This document shows positions 23,637 to 33,408 of a stretch of DNA of 64,000 bases, one piece after another. The notes under the pieces are model-generated. The model was not told where the DNA came from. It did not search any database and saw only the letters and a list, made by a program, of their open reading frames with translations. Where the stretch lies: positions 2,418,001 through 2,482,000 of the forward strand of contig NZ_VIGB01000003.1 of the NCBI RefSeq assembly GCF_006636205.1. The letters are read 5' to 3'. Positions within the stretch are counted from its first letter, which is position 1. Each line of letters begins with the position of its first letter. The translations under genes were made by a program, and so were the position numbers. Source of the stretch: Kitasatospora acidiphila. Lineage in GTDB: Bacteria; Actinomycetota; Actinomycetes; Streptomycetales; Streptomycetaceae.

Positions 23637-26021
23637 TCAGTTGCCGGGCTTCCAGTCGGCGATCTCGGGCAGGTCGGTGCCGTGTTCGCGGATCCAGTCG
23701 TGGTGCCGGCTGCGCTGGTCGGCCATCTGCTGGCGGACGGCGGCGGCTCGGACGGCGAGGCCGGGGACGCGGTCGATGACGTCCATCACCAGCCGGTAGC
23801 GGTCGAGGTCGTTGCGGACGACCATGTCGAAGGGCGTGGTGGTGGTGCCGGACTCCTTGTATCCGCGTACGTGCAGGTGCGGGTGGACGGTGCGGCGGTA
23901 GGCGAGGCGGTGGATCAGCCAGGGGTAGCCGTGGTAGGCGAAGACCACCGGCTTGTCGCGGGTGAACAGGGCGTCGAACTCGGCGTCGGGCATGCCGTGC
24001 GGGTGCTCCTCGGCGGGCATCAGCCGGGCCAGGTCGACCACGTTCACCACGCGTACCCGCAGGTCCGGCAGGTGGTGGCGCAGCAGCTGTGCGGCGGCGA
24101 TCACCTCCTGGGTCGGTACGTCACCGGCGCAGGCGAGCACCACGTCCGGCTCGCCGCTGGCGTCGTCGGTGCCGGCCCACTCCCAGACGCCGGCCCCGCG
24201 GGCGCAGTGGGCGCGAGCCTCCTCCAGGCTCAGCCAGTCGAAGCAGGGCTGCTTGCCGGCCACGACGACGTTGACGTAGTCGCGGCTGCGCAGCACGTGG
24301 TCGGCGGTGGCGAGCAGGGTGTTGGCGTCCGGCGGGAAGTAGACGCGCACGGCTTCGGGGCTCTTGCTGAGGACGTGGTCGACGAAGCCGGGGTCCTGGT
24401 GGGAGAAGCCGTTGTGGTCCTGGCGCCAGACGTGCGAGGTGAGCAGGTAGTTGAGGGAGGCGATCGGGGCGCGCCAGGGGATCTGCCGGGTGGTGCGCAG
24501 CCACTTGATGTGCTGGTTGACCATCGAGTCGACAATGTGGACGAACGCCTCGTAGCAGGAGAAGAGGCCGTGGCGGCCGGTCAGCAGGTAGCCCTCCAGC
24601 CAGCCCTGGCAGGTGTGTTCGGAGAGGATCTCCAGGACCCGGCCGTCGCGGGCCAGGTGCTCGTCGACCGGCAGGGTGTCAGCCTGCCATGCCTTGCCGG
24701 TGGCGGCGTAGACGGCCTGGAGGCGGTTGGAGGCGGTCTCGTCCGGTCCGACGATCCTGAAGTCGCGGCGCTGCGCGGTGTCGGCCATCACCTGTTCGAG
24801 CAGGTCGCCCAGCACGCGGGTGGGTTCGTGGAGGGTGGCTCCGGGCTTGTCGACCGGGACGGCGTAGCGCTCCAGGGCGGGCAAGGGAAGCTCGCGCAGC
24901 ACCAGGCCGCCGTTGGCGTGCGGGTTGGCGCCGAGACGGCGCTGTCCGTCGGGGACGCAGGCGAGGACCGGTGCGGTGGGCTGCCCGTGCTCGTCGAACA
25001 GTTCCTCGGGGCGGTAGGAGCGCAGCCATGCCTCCAGCTGGGCGAGGTGGGCGGGGTTGGTGCGGACCTGGTCGAGCGGCACCTGGTGGGCCCGCCAGGT
25101 GCCCTCCACCGGGACACCGTCCACCTCGTGCGGGCCGGTCCAGCCCTTGGGGGTGCGCAACACGATCATCGGCCAGTGCGGGCGCCGGGTGGAGCCGTCG
25201 GTGCGGGCCTCGTACTGGATCGTGGCGATCTTGTCGAGGGCGGTGTCCATGGCGGCGGCCATCGCGCGGTGAACGGCCATCGGGTCCGCGCCGGTGACGT
25301 ACAGCGGGTCGTGGCCGTAGCCGCGCAGCAGGGCGTCGAGTTCGGCTTCGGGCAGGCGGGAGAGCACCGTCGGGTTGGCGATCTTGTAGCCGTTGAGGTG
25401 CAGGACCGGCAGTACCGCGCCGTCGTGCACCGGGTCGAGGAACTTGTCACTGTGCCAGGAGGCTGCCAGCGGTCCGGTCTCGGCCTCGCCGTCGCCGATC
25501 ACGCAGGCGACCAGCAGGGCGGGGTTGTCGAAGGCGGCCCCGTAGGCGTGCGAGAGGGCGTAGCCGAGTTCGCCGCCCTCGTGGATGGAGCCGGGTGTCT
25601 CGGGGGCGACATGGCTGGGCACGCCGCCGGGGAAGGAGAACTGCCGGAACAGCTTCGCCATGCCCTCGGCGTCCCGGGTGACGGACGGATAGGTGTCGGT
25701 GTAGCTGCCGTCCAGCCAGGAGCCGGCCAGCACTGCCGGGCCGCCATGGCCTGGGCCCCAGACGCAGACGGTGTCCAGGTCACGCCCGGAGATCACCCGG
25801 TTGAGGTGGGTGTACACGAGGTTCAGGCCCGGCGAGGTCCCCCAGTGGCCCAGCAGCCGCGGCTTGATGTGCTCCGGGCGCAGCGGCTCGCGCAGCAGCG
25901 GGTTGGCCATCAGGTAGATCTGACCGGCCGCCAGGTAGTTGGCGGCCCGCCAGTGGGCATCGAGCGCCCGCAATTCGGCCTCGCTCGGCTCTGCGGGCGT
26001 TGAAGCGGCGGTGACGGTCAT
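23637..26021 (-). CDS. xfp: phosphoketolase (xylulose-5-P/fructose-6-P type)
   Basis: A 794-residue thiamine-diphosphate enzyme that splits xylulose-5-P (or fructose-6-P) with phosphate into acetyl-phosphate and a triose- or tetrose-phosphate. Visible: the N-terminal [47 protein letters not shown], the ThDP motif [50 protein letters not shown] and the terminal [12 protein letters not shown]. Length is full. GAGGAGACC precedes ATG 26021. It heads an operon with the universal stress gene. Acetyl-phosphate can yield ATP through acetate kinase, fitting an oxygen-limited energy module. A DevR-like box lies 124-137 bases upstream. Confidence 0.93.
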   Translation of the reverse strand: MTVTAASTPAEPSEAELRALDAHWRAANYLAAGQIYLMANPLLREPLRPEHIKPRLLGHWGTSPGLNLVYTHLNRVISGRDLDTVCVWGPGHGGPAVLAGSWLDGSYTDTYPSVTRDAEGMAKLFRQFSFPGGVPSHVAPETPGSIHEGGELGYALSHAYGAAFDNPALLVACVIGDGEAETGPLAASWHSDKFLDPVHDGAVLPVLHLNGYKIANPTVLSRLPEAELDALLRGYGHDPLYVTGADPMAVHRAMAAAMDTALDKIATIQYEARTDGSTRRPHWPMIVLRTPKGWTGPHEVDGVPVEGTWRAHQVPLDQVRTNPAHLAQLEAWLRSYRPEELFDEHGQPTAPVLACVPDGQRRLGANPHANGGLVLRELPLPALERYAVPVDKPGATLHEPTRVLGDLLEQVMADTAQRRDFRIVGPDETASNRLQAVYAATGKAWQADTLPVDEHLARDGRVLEILSEHTCQGWLEGYLLTGRHGLFSCYEAFVHIVDSMVNQHIKWLRTTRQIPWRAPIASLNYLLTSHVWRQDHNGFSHQDPGFVDHVLSKSPEAVRVYFPPDANTLLATADHVLRSRDYVNVVVAGKQPCFDWLSLEEARAHCARGAGVWEWAGTDDASGEPDVVLACAGDVPTQEVIAAAQLLRHHLPDLRVRVVNVVDLARLMPAEEHPHGMPDAEFDALFTRDKPVVFAYHGYPWLIHRLAYRRTVHPHLHVRGYKESGTTTTPFDMVVRNDLDRYRLVMDVIDRVPGLAVRAAAVRQQMADQRSRHHDWIREHGTDLPEIADWKPGN

Positions 26022-26144
26022 GGCGGCGGTCTCCTCGGGAATCGGTCGACTTCGCTGGCCGCCGGCGGCGGGCCCTACCCATCGTCACGCCGCGCACCCG
26101 GCCTGACACAGGGCCGACCGGGTCATGGCCCAACGCCTGGGAGA

Positions 26145-26158
26145 GGGACTTGCGGCCC
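26145..26158. promoter_or_regulatory. DevR/OsdR-like box between phosphoketolase and oleate hydratase
   Basis: GGGACTTGCGGCCC lies in the 311-base divergent region, 124 bases from the phosphoketolase start and 175 from the oleate hydratase start. It matches the consensus GGGACC-N3-GGCCC of the other boxes at 11 of 11 defined positions except one. A second imperfect copy, GGGCCTGTCGGCCC, lies at 26232-26245. Confidence 0.5.
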
Positions 26159-26332
26159 AGCCGAACCTCCCGCGCACCGCGGGCGGGCCATGACGGGCCA
26201 CATCGCCGAGGACGAACGGCCCTGAAGCGCGGGGCCTGTCGGCCCGCGCGCCCGCGGCGGCGCCAGCGGAGGCTGGCGGCACCCCCTGCCGACCGTGGCA
26301 GGGGCGGCCTCAGCGAGCGAACGGAACGCGAC

Positions 26333-27922
26333 ATGATCGACAGTGGGCGTCAGACGAAGGCCTACCTGGTCGGCGGCGGGATCGCCGCCCTGGCCGCCGC
26401 GGCCTTCCTGATCCGCGACGGCGACGTACCCGGCGAGAACATCCACATCCTGGAGCAGCTCCCGCTCCCGGGCGGCGCCCTCGACGGCGGAGGCTCACCG
26501 GAGCAGGCATACGTGACGCGCGGCGGGCGGATGCTGGAGGACGAGGCGTACACCTGCCTGTGGAACCTGCTGGACACGATCCCCACCCTGGACGACCCGA
26601 AGGTCTCTGTCCGCCAGGAGATCACCGACTTCAACCGGGCATGGCCGACCGACGCCAAAGCCCGGCTGATCGACCGCGACCACCGGATCGTCGACGCCGC
26701 CCGCCTCGGCCTCGACGCGCACGACCGCATCGAGCTGACCCGTCTGCTGGTGCTGCCCGAATCGGTCATCGGCGCGCGCCGGATCGACGAGTTCTTCTCC
26801 GAGCATTTCTTCACCACGAACTTCTGGGCGATGTGGCGGACCACATTCGCGTTCCAGAACTGGCACAGCGCGATCGAGCTCAAGCGCTACCTGCTGCGGT
26901 TCCTCCAGGAGTTCCCGCGCATCCACACCCTGGCCGGGGTGCGCCGCACCCGTCTCAACCAGTACGACTCGATCGTGCGGCCGCTCACCGCGTGGCTGCT
27001 TGAGCACGGGGTGCGTTTCGAGCACGGCGTCACCGTCACCGATGTCGACTTCACCGAGCACGACGGCATCCGCCGCGCAAGGCGCCTGCACCTCGACCGC
27101 GAGGGCTGCCGCGAGGAGGTCGAACTCGCCGACCTCGACCTCGCGTTCATCACGCTCGGCTCGATGACCGCCGATGCCTCCTACGGCGATGACCGCACCG
27201 CGCCCGGGCTGGTCCGCGACAAGCGCGACGGCAGCTGGACGCTCTGGGAGACCCTCGCGCGCAAGGCGCCGGACTTCGGCCGGCCCGCCGTCTTCAATGG
27301 CAGCATCCCCGAGGCCGCCTGGGAGTCCTTCACCCTCACCATGCGCAGCCCGGCGCTGCTGAGGCGGATCGAGGAGTTCAGCGGCAACGCCGCGGGCACG
27401 GGCGCCCTGATGACCTTCAAGGACTCGCCCTGGCTGCTGTCGATCGTCGTCCCCCGCCCGCCGCACTTCGACGGCCAGCCGGACGACGTGTTCACCCTGT
27501 GGGGCTACGGCCTGTTCACCGGCACCCCCGGCGAGTACACCGGCAAGGCCATGGCCGAGTCCGCCGGGCAGGAGATCCTCACCGAACTCCTCGGCCAGCT
27601 CGGCTTCGAGGACATCGCCGACGAGGTCCGCGCCACCACGACCGTCACCACCGTGATGATGCCCTACATCACCAGCCAGTTCGCGCCGCGCACGGTGCAC
27701 GACCGCCCGCGCGTGATCCCGCACGGCGCCCGCAACTTCGCCTTCCTCGGCCAGTACGTCGAGATCCCCGAGGACGTCGTCTTCACCGTCGAGTACTCCG
27801 TACGCGGCGCCATGCACGCCGTCTACCAGCTGCTCGGCCTCAAACTGCCCATCCCGCCGGTCCACCACGCGCTGGCCGAACCCGCCACGGCCCTGCGGGC
27901 CCTGCGGACCGCCTTCGCGTGA
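26333..27922 (+). CDS. ohyA: oleate hydratase (FAD-dependent)
   Basis: A 529-residue enzyme that adds water to unsaturated fatty acids such as oleate to give 10-hydroxy acids. It begins with the dinucleotide site AYLVGGGIAALAAAAFLIRDG, then ILEQLPLPGGALDGGG and GGRMLEDEAYTCLWNLL. Later come FFTTNFWAMWRTTFAFQNWHSAIELKRY-type substrate-channel sequence, MMPYITSQFAPR, NFAFLGQYVEIPEDVVFTVEYSVR and a C-terminal lid. The start ATG 26333 follows ACGGAACG; an upstream in-frame GTG would include non-homologous sequence. It stands alone on the plus strand inside the hypoxia island, which suggests membrane-lipid remodelling or detoxification during dormancy. Confidence 0.9.
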   Translation: MIDSGRQTKAYLVGGGIAALAAAAFLIRDGDVPGENIHILEQLPLPGGALDGGGSPEQAYVTRGGRMLEDEAYTCLWNLLDTIPTLDDPKVSVRQEITDFNRAWPTDAKARLIDRDHRIVDAARLGLDAHDRIELTRLLVLPESVIGARRIDEFFSEHFFTTNFWAMWRTTFAFQNWHSAIELKRYLLRFLQEFPRIHTLAGVRRTRLNQYDSIVRPLTAWLLEHGVRFEHGVTVTDVDFTEHDGIRRARRLHLDREGCREEVELADLDLAFITLGSMTADASYGDDRTAPGLVRDKRDGSWTLWETLARKAPDFGRPAVFNGSIPEAAWESFTLTMRSPALLRRIEEFSGNAAGTGALMTFKDSPWLLSIVVPRPPHFDGQPDDVFTLWGYGLFTGTPGEYTGKAMAESAGQEILTELLGQLGFEDIADEVRATTTVTTVMMPYITSQFAPRTVHDRPRVIPHGARNFAFLGQYVEIPEDVVFTVEYSVRGAMHAVYQLLGLKLPIPPVHHALAEPATALRALRTAFA

Positions 27923-27943
27923 ACGCAGCCAGGCCGCCGGTAC

Positions 27944-27957
27944 AGGACCATCGGGCC
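27944..27957. promoter_or_regulatory. DevR/OsdR-like box upstream of universal stress gene
   Basis: AGGACCATCGGGCC lies ~110 bases before the universal stress start at 28062. Thirteen bases are identical to the box at 35010-35023. A weaker copy (GCACCGGCCGGCCC, 27967-27980) is 22-23 bases further on, giving the same tandem spacing as at other sites. Confidence 0.5.
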
Positions 27958-28061
27958 GTGCCCGGGGCACCGGCCGGCCCTGGTCCCACAGCCCGCGCCC
28001 ACGAAGACTGACCCGACACGATCACGCATCCCGCATACTCCAGTGCAAAGAGGATTCACCC

Positions 28062-28937
28062 ATGACCGACTACCTGCTCGCCGCGATCGACGGCTCGGCA
28101 CAGAGCATCGCCGCGGCCCGCTGGGCGGCCGCCGAGGCCGCCCGCCACGACCTTGCGCTGCGCCTGGTCCACGCCCAGACCTGGCTCGACGACCTCCACA
28201 CCGACCCCGGCCAGCCGGCTGACGTCCGCGCCCTGACCACGCGCATGCTCTCCGACGCCCAGCAGGCGATCCGGATCACCCATCCGAGCCTGGAGATCCG
28301 CGCCGAGCTGATCGGGGGCGGCGAACCGGTCGACGTGCTGGTCGACGCGGCCGGCGACGCTCGTATGCTGGTCCTCGGCTCCCGCGGGCTCGGCGGCTTC
28401 GGCGGACTCATGGTCGGCTCCATCGGTCTGGCCGTCGCCGCCCGCAGCGAGGTCCCCACCGTGCTGGTCCGCTCCGGTGAGGCTGAGCACACCGCCCGGC
28501 CCGACGGACCCGAGGTGGTCGTCGGCGTCGATACCCGCGAGCCCACCGCGGACGTCCTCGACTTCGCCTTCCGTCAGGCCGCCCGGCGCGGCGCGGCGCT
28601 ACGGGCCGTGCACGGCTGGACGCCGCCGCCGGTGTGGGGCTACGCCGGCTGGGTGCCCCCGCAGCCCGAGGCCGAGCAGTTCCGGGCGATCGAGGACGAA
28701 CTCCTCACGCTGGCGATGATTGGCTGGCAGGAGAAGTATCCCGAGGTCGCGGTGGTCCAGGATTGCCGGATCGGCAGCGGTGCGGCGGCCCTGGTCGACG
28801 CCTGTGCCGACGCGGACCTCCTCGTGGTGGGCCGCCGGCGCCGCCCGCACCACCACGCCGGCATGCGACTCGGTCCGGTCGCCCACGCCGTACTCCATCA
28901 CGCGCAGGCACCGGTCGCCGTCGTCCCGCACGACTGA
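28062..28937 (+). CDS. universal stress protein, tandem UspA domains
   Basis: A 291-residue protein of two UspA domains: YLLAAIDGSAQSIAAARWAA and LVLGSRGLGGFGGLMVGSIGLAVAA with intact ATP-loop glycines in the first; VVVGVDTREPTADVLDFAF and LVVGRRRRPHHHAGMRLGPVAHAVLHH in the second. Between them lies the conserved AVHGWTPPPVWGYAGWVPPQPE insert found in many actinomycete tandem USPs and shared with the gene at 35238. AAGAGGA precedes the ATG. It is monocistronic: a strong hairpin follows at 28953. Confidence 0.9.
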   Translation: MTDYLLAAIDGSAQSIAAARWAAAEAARHDLALRLVHAQTWLDDLHTDPGQPADVRALTTRMLSDAQQAIRITHPSLEIRAELIGGGEPVDVLVDAAGDARMLVLGSRGLGGFGGLMVGSIGLAVAARSEVPTVLVRSGEAEHTARPDGPEVVVGVDTREPTADVLDFAFRQAARRGAALRAVHGWTPPPVWGYAGWVPPQPEAEQFRAIEDELLTLAMIGWQEKYPEVAVVQDCRIGSGAAALVDACADADLLVVGRRRRPHHHAGMRLGPVAHAVLHHAQAPVAVVPHD

Positions 28938-28952
28938 CCCGCCCACCACATC

Positions 28953-28994
28953 GAGGGTGGTGGACTCCGGCAAGCCCGGACGTCCACCACCCTC
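28953..28994. terminator. 13-bp hairpin after universal stress gene
   Basis: GAGGGTGGTGGAC (28953-28965) pairs perfectly with GTCCACCACCCTC (28982-28994). The inner TCCGG/CCGGA extends the stem. It lies 16 bases after the stop at 28937. The rest of 28938-29328 holds only this and the next hairpin, with no gene that I can support. Confidence 0.7.
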
Positions 28995-29244
28995 TTCGCA
29001 TGTCCCGGCCTGCACCGGTCTTCTGACGGCGTTCCCCGGCCCCGGCAACCGACGGTGATCCGCCCCCTCGCGATCCGCGCCGACCCCCGACGGACACGGG
29101 CCTGCCCCAGCCGAGGCCGCAGCGGCGTTGCTCCTCAGGGAGAGCGGAGCTGCACCGCCGACGCACGCGAAAGCAGCGCGCCGACCGACGAGGCCGGACC
29201 ACCGGGCGACTGCGCCGACCAGGTCGCGCAGCGGGAACGCGAAA

Positions 29245-29273
29245 GCCGGGGACGGCCCCACACCGTCCCCGGC
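29245..29273. terminator. perfect hairpin downstream of hibernation factor gene
   Basis: GCCGGGGACGG (29245-29255) pairs exactly with CCGTCCCCGGC (29263-29273) across a 7-base loop. It lies 56 bases beyond the stop of the minus-strand hpf gene. Confidence 0.65.
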
Positions 29274-29328
29274 TCCGCACTTCGTGCCCGGCCGGACCCC
29301 CACGGCCGCCGGGCCTGACCCGCGCCCC

Positions 29329-30114
29329 CTACAGCACGGGAGTGATGACGCCGTAGTGGCCGTCGTAGCGGTGGTACAGCACGTTGCCCCGGTCGGTGGC
29401 GGCGTCGGTGAAGAACACGAACGGCAGGCCGCTCAGGTCCAGGCACGCGACCGCGTCGGCCACGGCGAGCCGCGGCACGGCGAGCGTGCTCACCGGCAGC
29501 CCGGGCACCGGTTCGGCCTGCGGGGCGGCGGTGGCCAGTCGGTACCCGTCATCGGACGGGTCGCGGTGGACCACGCTGTCGACGCCGCTCGCCGCGTCGG
29601 TGAAGAGGTGGAAGTCGTAGTCCATGGCTTCCAGTTCGAACACCGCCTCCCAGGGCGTCTGCCGCGCCAGGCTGTAGGACTTGTGCCGCACGATCCGCCG
29701 CTCCTGCCCACTGCGGGCGTGGCGCTGCGGGCGGTGCTCGTGCCGGGCGCCGTCCGGCAGGCCGACCGGTGCGGTCGCGTGGTGGCGGTGGTGCTCCCGG
29801 TGGCCGCGGACGCGGGCTATCCGGGCGTTCAGGCGGTCCTGGAGCAGGTCGACGGCCTCCTGCATGGTGGCGGCGGCCACGTGGGCCCGCACCGGCCTGC
29901 CGTTCAGGTCCACGACGGCTTGGGCGAGCGAGGGCTTGGCCATCGCGTGGTTGGGCTCCTGGGTGAGCTTGACCCGGGCGGCGACGACCGGCTCGTCGAG
30001 GCGCCCCAGCACGGCGAGGATCTTCGTCCGGGCGTAGTCGGGGGCGGCCAGGGTGACCTCACCGCGGGTCTCGACCAGGACATCGGTGGCCGGCGCGGTC
30101 TGCAGACGGTTCAT
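29329..30114 (-). CDS. hpf: long-form ribosome hibernation promoting factor
   Basis: A 261-residue RaiA/HPF-family protein that would dimerise 70S ribosomes during dormancy. The N-terminal S30EA domain (about 15-110) includes VLVETRGEVTLAAPDYARTKI, RVKLTQEPNHAMAKPSLAQ and LNGRPVRAHVAA. A His/Arg-rich linker follows, then C-terminal dimerisation repeats: RIVRHKSYSLARQTPWEAVFELEAMDYDFHLFTDAASG and CLDLSGLPFVFFTDAATDRGNVLYHRYDGHYGVI. Two copies of the FHLFTD/FVFFTD element make it longer than housekeeping HPF. ATG 30114 is preferred to the adjacent GTG 30117 because of AGGAAAGGGA spacing. Tandem DevR-like boxes lie 56-90 bases upstream, inside the arcC 3' end. Confidence 0.85.
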   Translation of the reverse strand: MNRLQTAPATDVLVETRGEVTLAAPDYARTKILAVLGRLDEPVVAARVKLTQEPNHAMAKPSLAQAVVDLNGRPVRAHVAAATMQEAVDLLQDRLNARIARVRGHREHHRHHATAPVGLPDGARHEHRPQRHARSGQERRIVRHKSYSLARQTPWEAVFELEAMDYDFHLFTDAASGVDSVVHRDPSDDGYRLATAAPQAEPVPGLPVSTLAVPRLAVADAVACLDLSGLPFVFFTDAATDRGNVLYHRYDGHYGVITPVL

Positions 30115-30137
30115 CACAGTTCCCTTTCCTGGTGGGT

Positions 30138-31133
30138 TCAGACTGCCGCGTGCGGTGCGGCCTGGCCGTGGGCCGAAGGTCCCGCCGGCAGGGCCGCAGG
30201 TCCCCGGTGACCCGGTGCGGGCAGTGCGCGGATGGTCGTGCCGGTGGTGCCGAGGAGCGCGCCGAGGGCGTCGTCCAGCGGGCCGATGGCGGCGAGGTTG
30301 CCCGTCCGTTCGGCGAACTCGGCGGCGGCCTCGACCTTGGGGCGCATCGAGCCCGCGGGCAGGTCCAGCTCGTGCAGCCGGCCGGGGGTGACAGTGGTGA
30401 GCGGGCCGGGGTGGGCCGCGCCGAAGCGGGTGAACACGTGGGTGACGTCGGTGAGGATCAACAGGGCGTCGGCGTCAAGCTGTTCGGCGAGCAGGGCGGC
30501 GGTGCGGTCCTTGTCGACCACGGCCTCCACACCCCGCACCTGGCCGGTGTCCGGGTTGTGGACGACCGGGATGCCGCCGCCGCCGGCGGCGATCACGACG
30601 GCTCCGGTCGCCAGCAGGGCGCGGATGGCGGGCACCTCCGTGATCGCCTTCGGCAAGGGCAAGGGGACCGTGCGGCGCAGGTGGTCGCCGTCGCGGGCAC
30701 AGGTCCAGCCGCGGTCGAGCTCCATCATCTTGGCCTGATGGTCGGTGAGTTGGCCGCCGATGAACTTGTCGGGGTGCTTGAAGGCGGGATCGTGGGGGTC
30801 GACCTCGGTGTGGGTGACCAGGGCGTTGACGGCGCGGCCGGGCAGGCGGCCGGTGAGTTCGCGGGCGAGCAGGGTGCCGATCATGCCCTGGGTCTGCGCG
30901 CCGAGGACGTCCAGCGGGTAGGGGACGGTCAGGACCGGGTCGCTCTCGCTCTCGACGGCGAGCAGGCCGATCTGCGGCCCGTTGCCGTGGGTGATCACGA
31001 GTTCGTGTCCGGCGAGGACGAGTTCGGCCAGTGAGCGGGCGGCGTCATGGATGTGGTGCTGCTGGACGGCGGCGTCGGGGTGTTCGCCCCGCTGGAGCAG
31101 GGCGTTTCCGCCGAGGGCGGCGACGATGCGCAT
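30138..31133 (-). CDS. arcC: carbamate kinase
   Basis: A 331-residue enzyme that makes ATP from carbamoyl phosphate and ADP, last step of the arginine deiminase pathway. It begins MRIVAALGGNALLQRGE and has LVITHGNGPQIGLLAVES, TQGMIGTLLARELTG, VIAAGGGGIPVV and VVDKDRTAALLAEQL, all family signatures. A ~20-residue Ala/Pro-rich C-terminal extension (GHRGPAALPAGPS) goes beyond the usual ~310. ATG 31133 is two bases after the arcB stop, with GGGAGGGA inside arcB. The extension coincides with the overlapping hpf promoter boxes, so its coding may be under a second constraint. Confidence 0.93.
   Translation of the reverse strand: MRIVAALGGNALLQRGEHPDAAVQQHHIHDAARSLAELVLAGHELVITHGNGPQIGLLAVESESDPVLTVPYPLDVLGAQTQGMIGTLLARELTGRLPGRAVNALVTHTEVDPHDPAFKHPDKFIGGQLTDHQAKMMELDRGWTCARDGDHLRRTVPLPLPKAITEVPAIRALLATGAVVIAAGGGGIPVVHNPDTGQVRGVEAVVDKDRTAALLAEQLDADALLILTDVTHVFTRFGAAHPGPLTTVTPGRLHELDLPAGSMRPKVEAAAEFAERTGNLAAIGPLDDALGALLGTTGTTIRALPAPGHRGPAALPAGPSAHGQAAPHAAV
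30170..30204. promoter_or_regulatory. tandem DevR/OsdR-like boxes inside arcC 3' end, for hpf
   Basis: GGGCCGAAGGTCCC (30170-30183) and GGGCCGCAGGTCCC (30191-30204) differ at one base and their centres are exactly 21 bp apart, two helical turns. They lie 63 and 84 bases upstream of the hpf start, the natural position for an activator, although they are within arcC codons. Confidence 0.6.
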
Positions 31134-31135
31134 GA

Positions 31136-32140
31136 TCAGTCCCTCCCGAGGGTGGCGACGAGGATCGCCTTGATGGTGTGCATGCGGTTCTGCGCCTGGG
31201 TGAAGACCAGGGAGGCGGGCGACTCGAAGACCTCGTCGGTGACCTCCAGGCCCTCCAGGCCGTGTTCGGCGGCGAGTTCGGCTCCGAGGTCGGTGCGCCG
31301 GTCGTGCAGGGCCGGCAGGCAGTGCAGGAGGGCGGTGTCCGGGTTGCCGGTGGCGGCCATGATCTCGGCGTTGATCTGGTACGGGAGCAGCAGGTCGATG
31401 CGCTCCTTCCACCGGTCGTGGTCCTCGCCCATCGAGACCCAGACGTCGGTGTACAGGTAGTCGGCACCGCGCACGGCGTCCTCGACCTGGTCGGTGAGGG
31501 TGAAACGGGCGCCGCTGTCCTGTCCGAGCAGTAGGCATTCGGAGACCAGCAGCGGGTCGGGCCACAGCTCGCGCGGGGCGGCGATCCGCACGTCCATGCC
31601 GAGCAGGCTGCCCATCACCATCAGGGAGTTGGCGGTGTTGTTGCGGGCGTCGCCCAGGTAGCAGAAGGAGATCTGCTCCAGCGGCTTGCGGCTGTGCTCG
31701 CGCATGGTGAACACGTCGCACAGGCTCTGGGTCGGGTGGCACTCGTCGGTCAGGCCGTTGTAGACCGGCACGCCGGCGTGCGCCGCAAGCTCGGTGACGG
31801 TGTCCTGCGCGAAGCCGCGGTACTCGATGCCGTCGTACATCCGCCCCAGCACCCGGGCGGTGTCGGCCACCGACTCCTTGTGGCCGATGTGGGAACTGTC
31901 GGGGCCGAGGTAGGTGGTGGTGGCGCCCTGGTCGGCGGCGGCGACTTCGAAGGCGCAGCGGGTACGGGTGGAGTTCTTCTCGAAGATCAGCGCGAGGCGC
32001 CGGCCCGTGAGGCGCCGACGCTCGGTACCGGCCGCGCTGGCGGCCTTGAGGTCGGCGGCGAGGTCGAGCAGGTGGTGGATCTCGGCAGTGGTGAAGTCGA
32101 GCTCGCGCAGGTAGTGGCGGCCGTGCAGGTTGGCGGTCAT
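31136..32140 (-). CDS. arcB: ornithine carbamoyltransferase, catabolic
   Basis: A 334-residue enzyme converting citrulline and phosphate to ornithine and carbamoyl phosphate. Signatures: [16 protein letters not shown] (carbamoyl-phosphate loop STRT), [35 protein letters not shown] and [12 protein letters not shown]. It is a full-length enzyme with a strong AGGAGGAAC before the ATG. It lies between arcA (26-base gap) and arcC in the arginine deiminase operon. The catabolic rather than biosynthetic role follows from this context. Confidence 0.93.
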   Translation of the reverse strand: MTANLHGRHYLRELDFTTAEIHHLLDLAADLKAASAAGTERRRLTGRRLALIFEKNSTRTRCAFEVAAADQGATTTYLGPDSSHIGHKESVADTARVLGRMYDGIEYRGFAQDTVTELAAHAGVPVYNGLTDECHPTQSLCDVFTMREHSRKPLEQISFCYLGDARNNTANSLMVMGSLLGMDVRIAAPRELWPDPLLVSECLLLGQDSGARFTLTDQVEDAVRGADYLYTDVWVSMGEDHDRWKERIDLLLPYQINAEIMAATGNPDTALLHCLPALHDRRTDLGAELAAEHGLEGLEVTDEVFESPASLVFTQAQNRMHTIKAILVATLGRD

Positions 32141-32165
32141 GGCGGGGTTCCTCCTGGGGGGATTG

Positions 32166-33389
32166 CTAGTTGGCGGGGTCGCGCTGAATGGGGCAGCTCA
32201 TGCAGCGCGGGCCTCCGCGGCCGCGGCCCAGCTCGGAGCCGGCGATGGTGACGATCTCGATGCCCTGCTTGCGCAGGTAGGTGTTGGTGGTGGTGTTGCG
32301 CTCGTAGCCGACCACCACGCCGGGTGAGAGGGCGAGGAAGTTACTGCCGTCGTCCCACTGCTCGCGCTCGGCGGCGCGCACATCCTGCTCTGCGGACAGG
32401 AGGCGGACCTTGTCCAGACCGAGCGCCTCGGCGAGGGAGGCGGCGAGGTCGCTGTCGGCGGTGACGTCGAAGCCGGAGGGGAGCTCGGAGGAGGGGGTGA
32501 GGGTCCAGGACCGCAGCCGGTCGGCCAGGCCCGGATAGACGGCGAAGGTGTCGCGGTCGATCATCGTCATGACCGTGTCCAGGTGCATGAACGCGCGGCT
32601 CTCCGGAAGCCGCACCGCGATCAGCCGGTGCGCGGTGTTGGTCAGGAACAGCTGCTGGGCAAGGGCTTCGACGGCCTGGGCGGTGGTGCGCTCGCCCATC
32701 CCGACCATGGCCACGCCCGGTGCCAGGACGTGGACGTCGCCGCCCTCCAGGCTCAGACCGGGAGCCGTGGTGGTGCCGTCGAGCAGCGGGGGCGCCGTCT
32801 CGGTGAACAGCGGGTGGAAGCGGTAGATCGCGGCGGTGTGCAAGGTCTCCCGGCGGCGGGCGGGCCTGGCCATCGGGTTGAGGCTGTACCGCCCGCCGAT
32901 CCAGCAGGAGTTGTCGCGGGGGAAGAGGTGGTTGGGCAGGGGCGGCAGCGCGAAGTCCTGCTCGCCGAGCGTGTGCCAGGCCAGGCTGTGCGGGTTGCGC
33001 AGCGGCAGGTCGGTCTTGAGGACGCCACCGATCAGGTACTCGGCCAGGCTCTGGCCGTCAAGTTGCAGGCACAGCTCGCGGACCGGCTCCACCAGGGCGG
33101 AGCCGACGGTGGCCGGGGTGACGACCTGGCCGAGCAGCCAGGCCCTGGCAGGTGCGAGGTCGAGCGTCTGGGCGAGCAGGTCGGCGTAGTGGTGGACGCG
33201 CACGCCGTGGTCGCGCAGCACCTGGGCGAAGGCGTCGTGCTCCTCACGGGCCCGCTTGGCCCACAGGATGTCGTCGAAGAGCAGGTCGTCGACGTTGCGC
33301 GGGGTCAGCCGGGACAGTTCCAGGCCCGGGCGGTGCAGGATCACCTGGCGCAGGCGGCCCGCCTCGGATTCGACACGCAGGGTGGACAT
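32166..33389 (-). CDS. arcA: arginine deiminase
   Basis: A 407-residue enzyme hydrolysing arginine to citrulline and ammonia. Signatures: [74 protein letters not shown] (catalytic His/Asp) and the terminal [13 protein letters not shown] with the nucleophilic Cys. Full length. CGAGGAGCAC precedes ATG 33389, which is 19 bases after the antiporter stop. With arcB and arcC it yields one ATP per arginine without oxygen. Confidence 0.94.
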   Translation of the reverse strand: MSTLRVESEAGRLRQVILHRPGLELSRLTPRNVDDLLFDDILWAKRAREEHDAFAQVLRDHGVRVHHYADLLAQTLDLAPARAWLLGQVVTPATVGSALVEPVRELCLQLDGQSLAEYLIGGVLKTDLPLRNPHSLAWHTLGEQDFALPPLPNHLFPRDNSCWIGGRYSLNPMARPARRRETLHTAAIYRFHPLFTETAPPLLDGTTTAPGLSLEGGDVHVLAPGVAMVGMGERTTAQAVEALAQQLFLTNTAHRLIAVRLPESRAFMHLDTVMTMIDRDTFAVYPGLADRLRSWTLTPSSELPSGFDVTADSDLAASLAEALGLDKVRLLSAEQDVRAAEREQWDDGSNFLALSPGVVVGYERNTTTNTYLRKQGIEIVTIAGSELGRGRGGPRCMSCPIQRDPAN

Positions 33390-33408
33390 GGGAGTGCTCC
33401 TCGGGAGT

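Noticed and set aside
23211..26003. 930-codon plus-strand frame opposite phosphoketolase
   Set aside because: GC-skew shadow of the phosphoketolase gene without recognisable domains.
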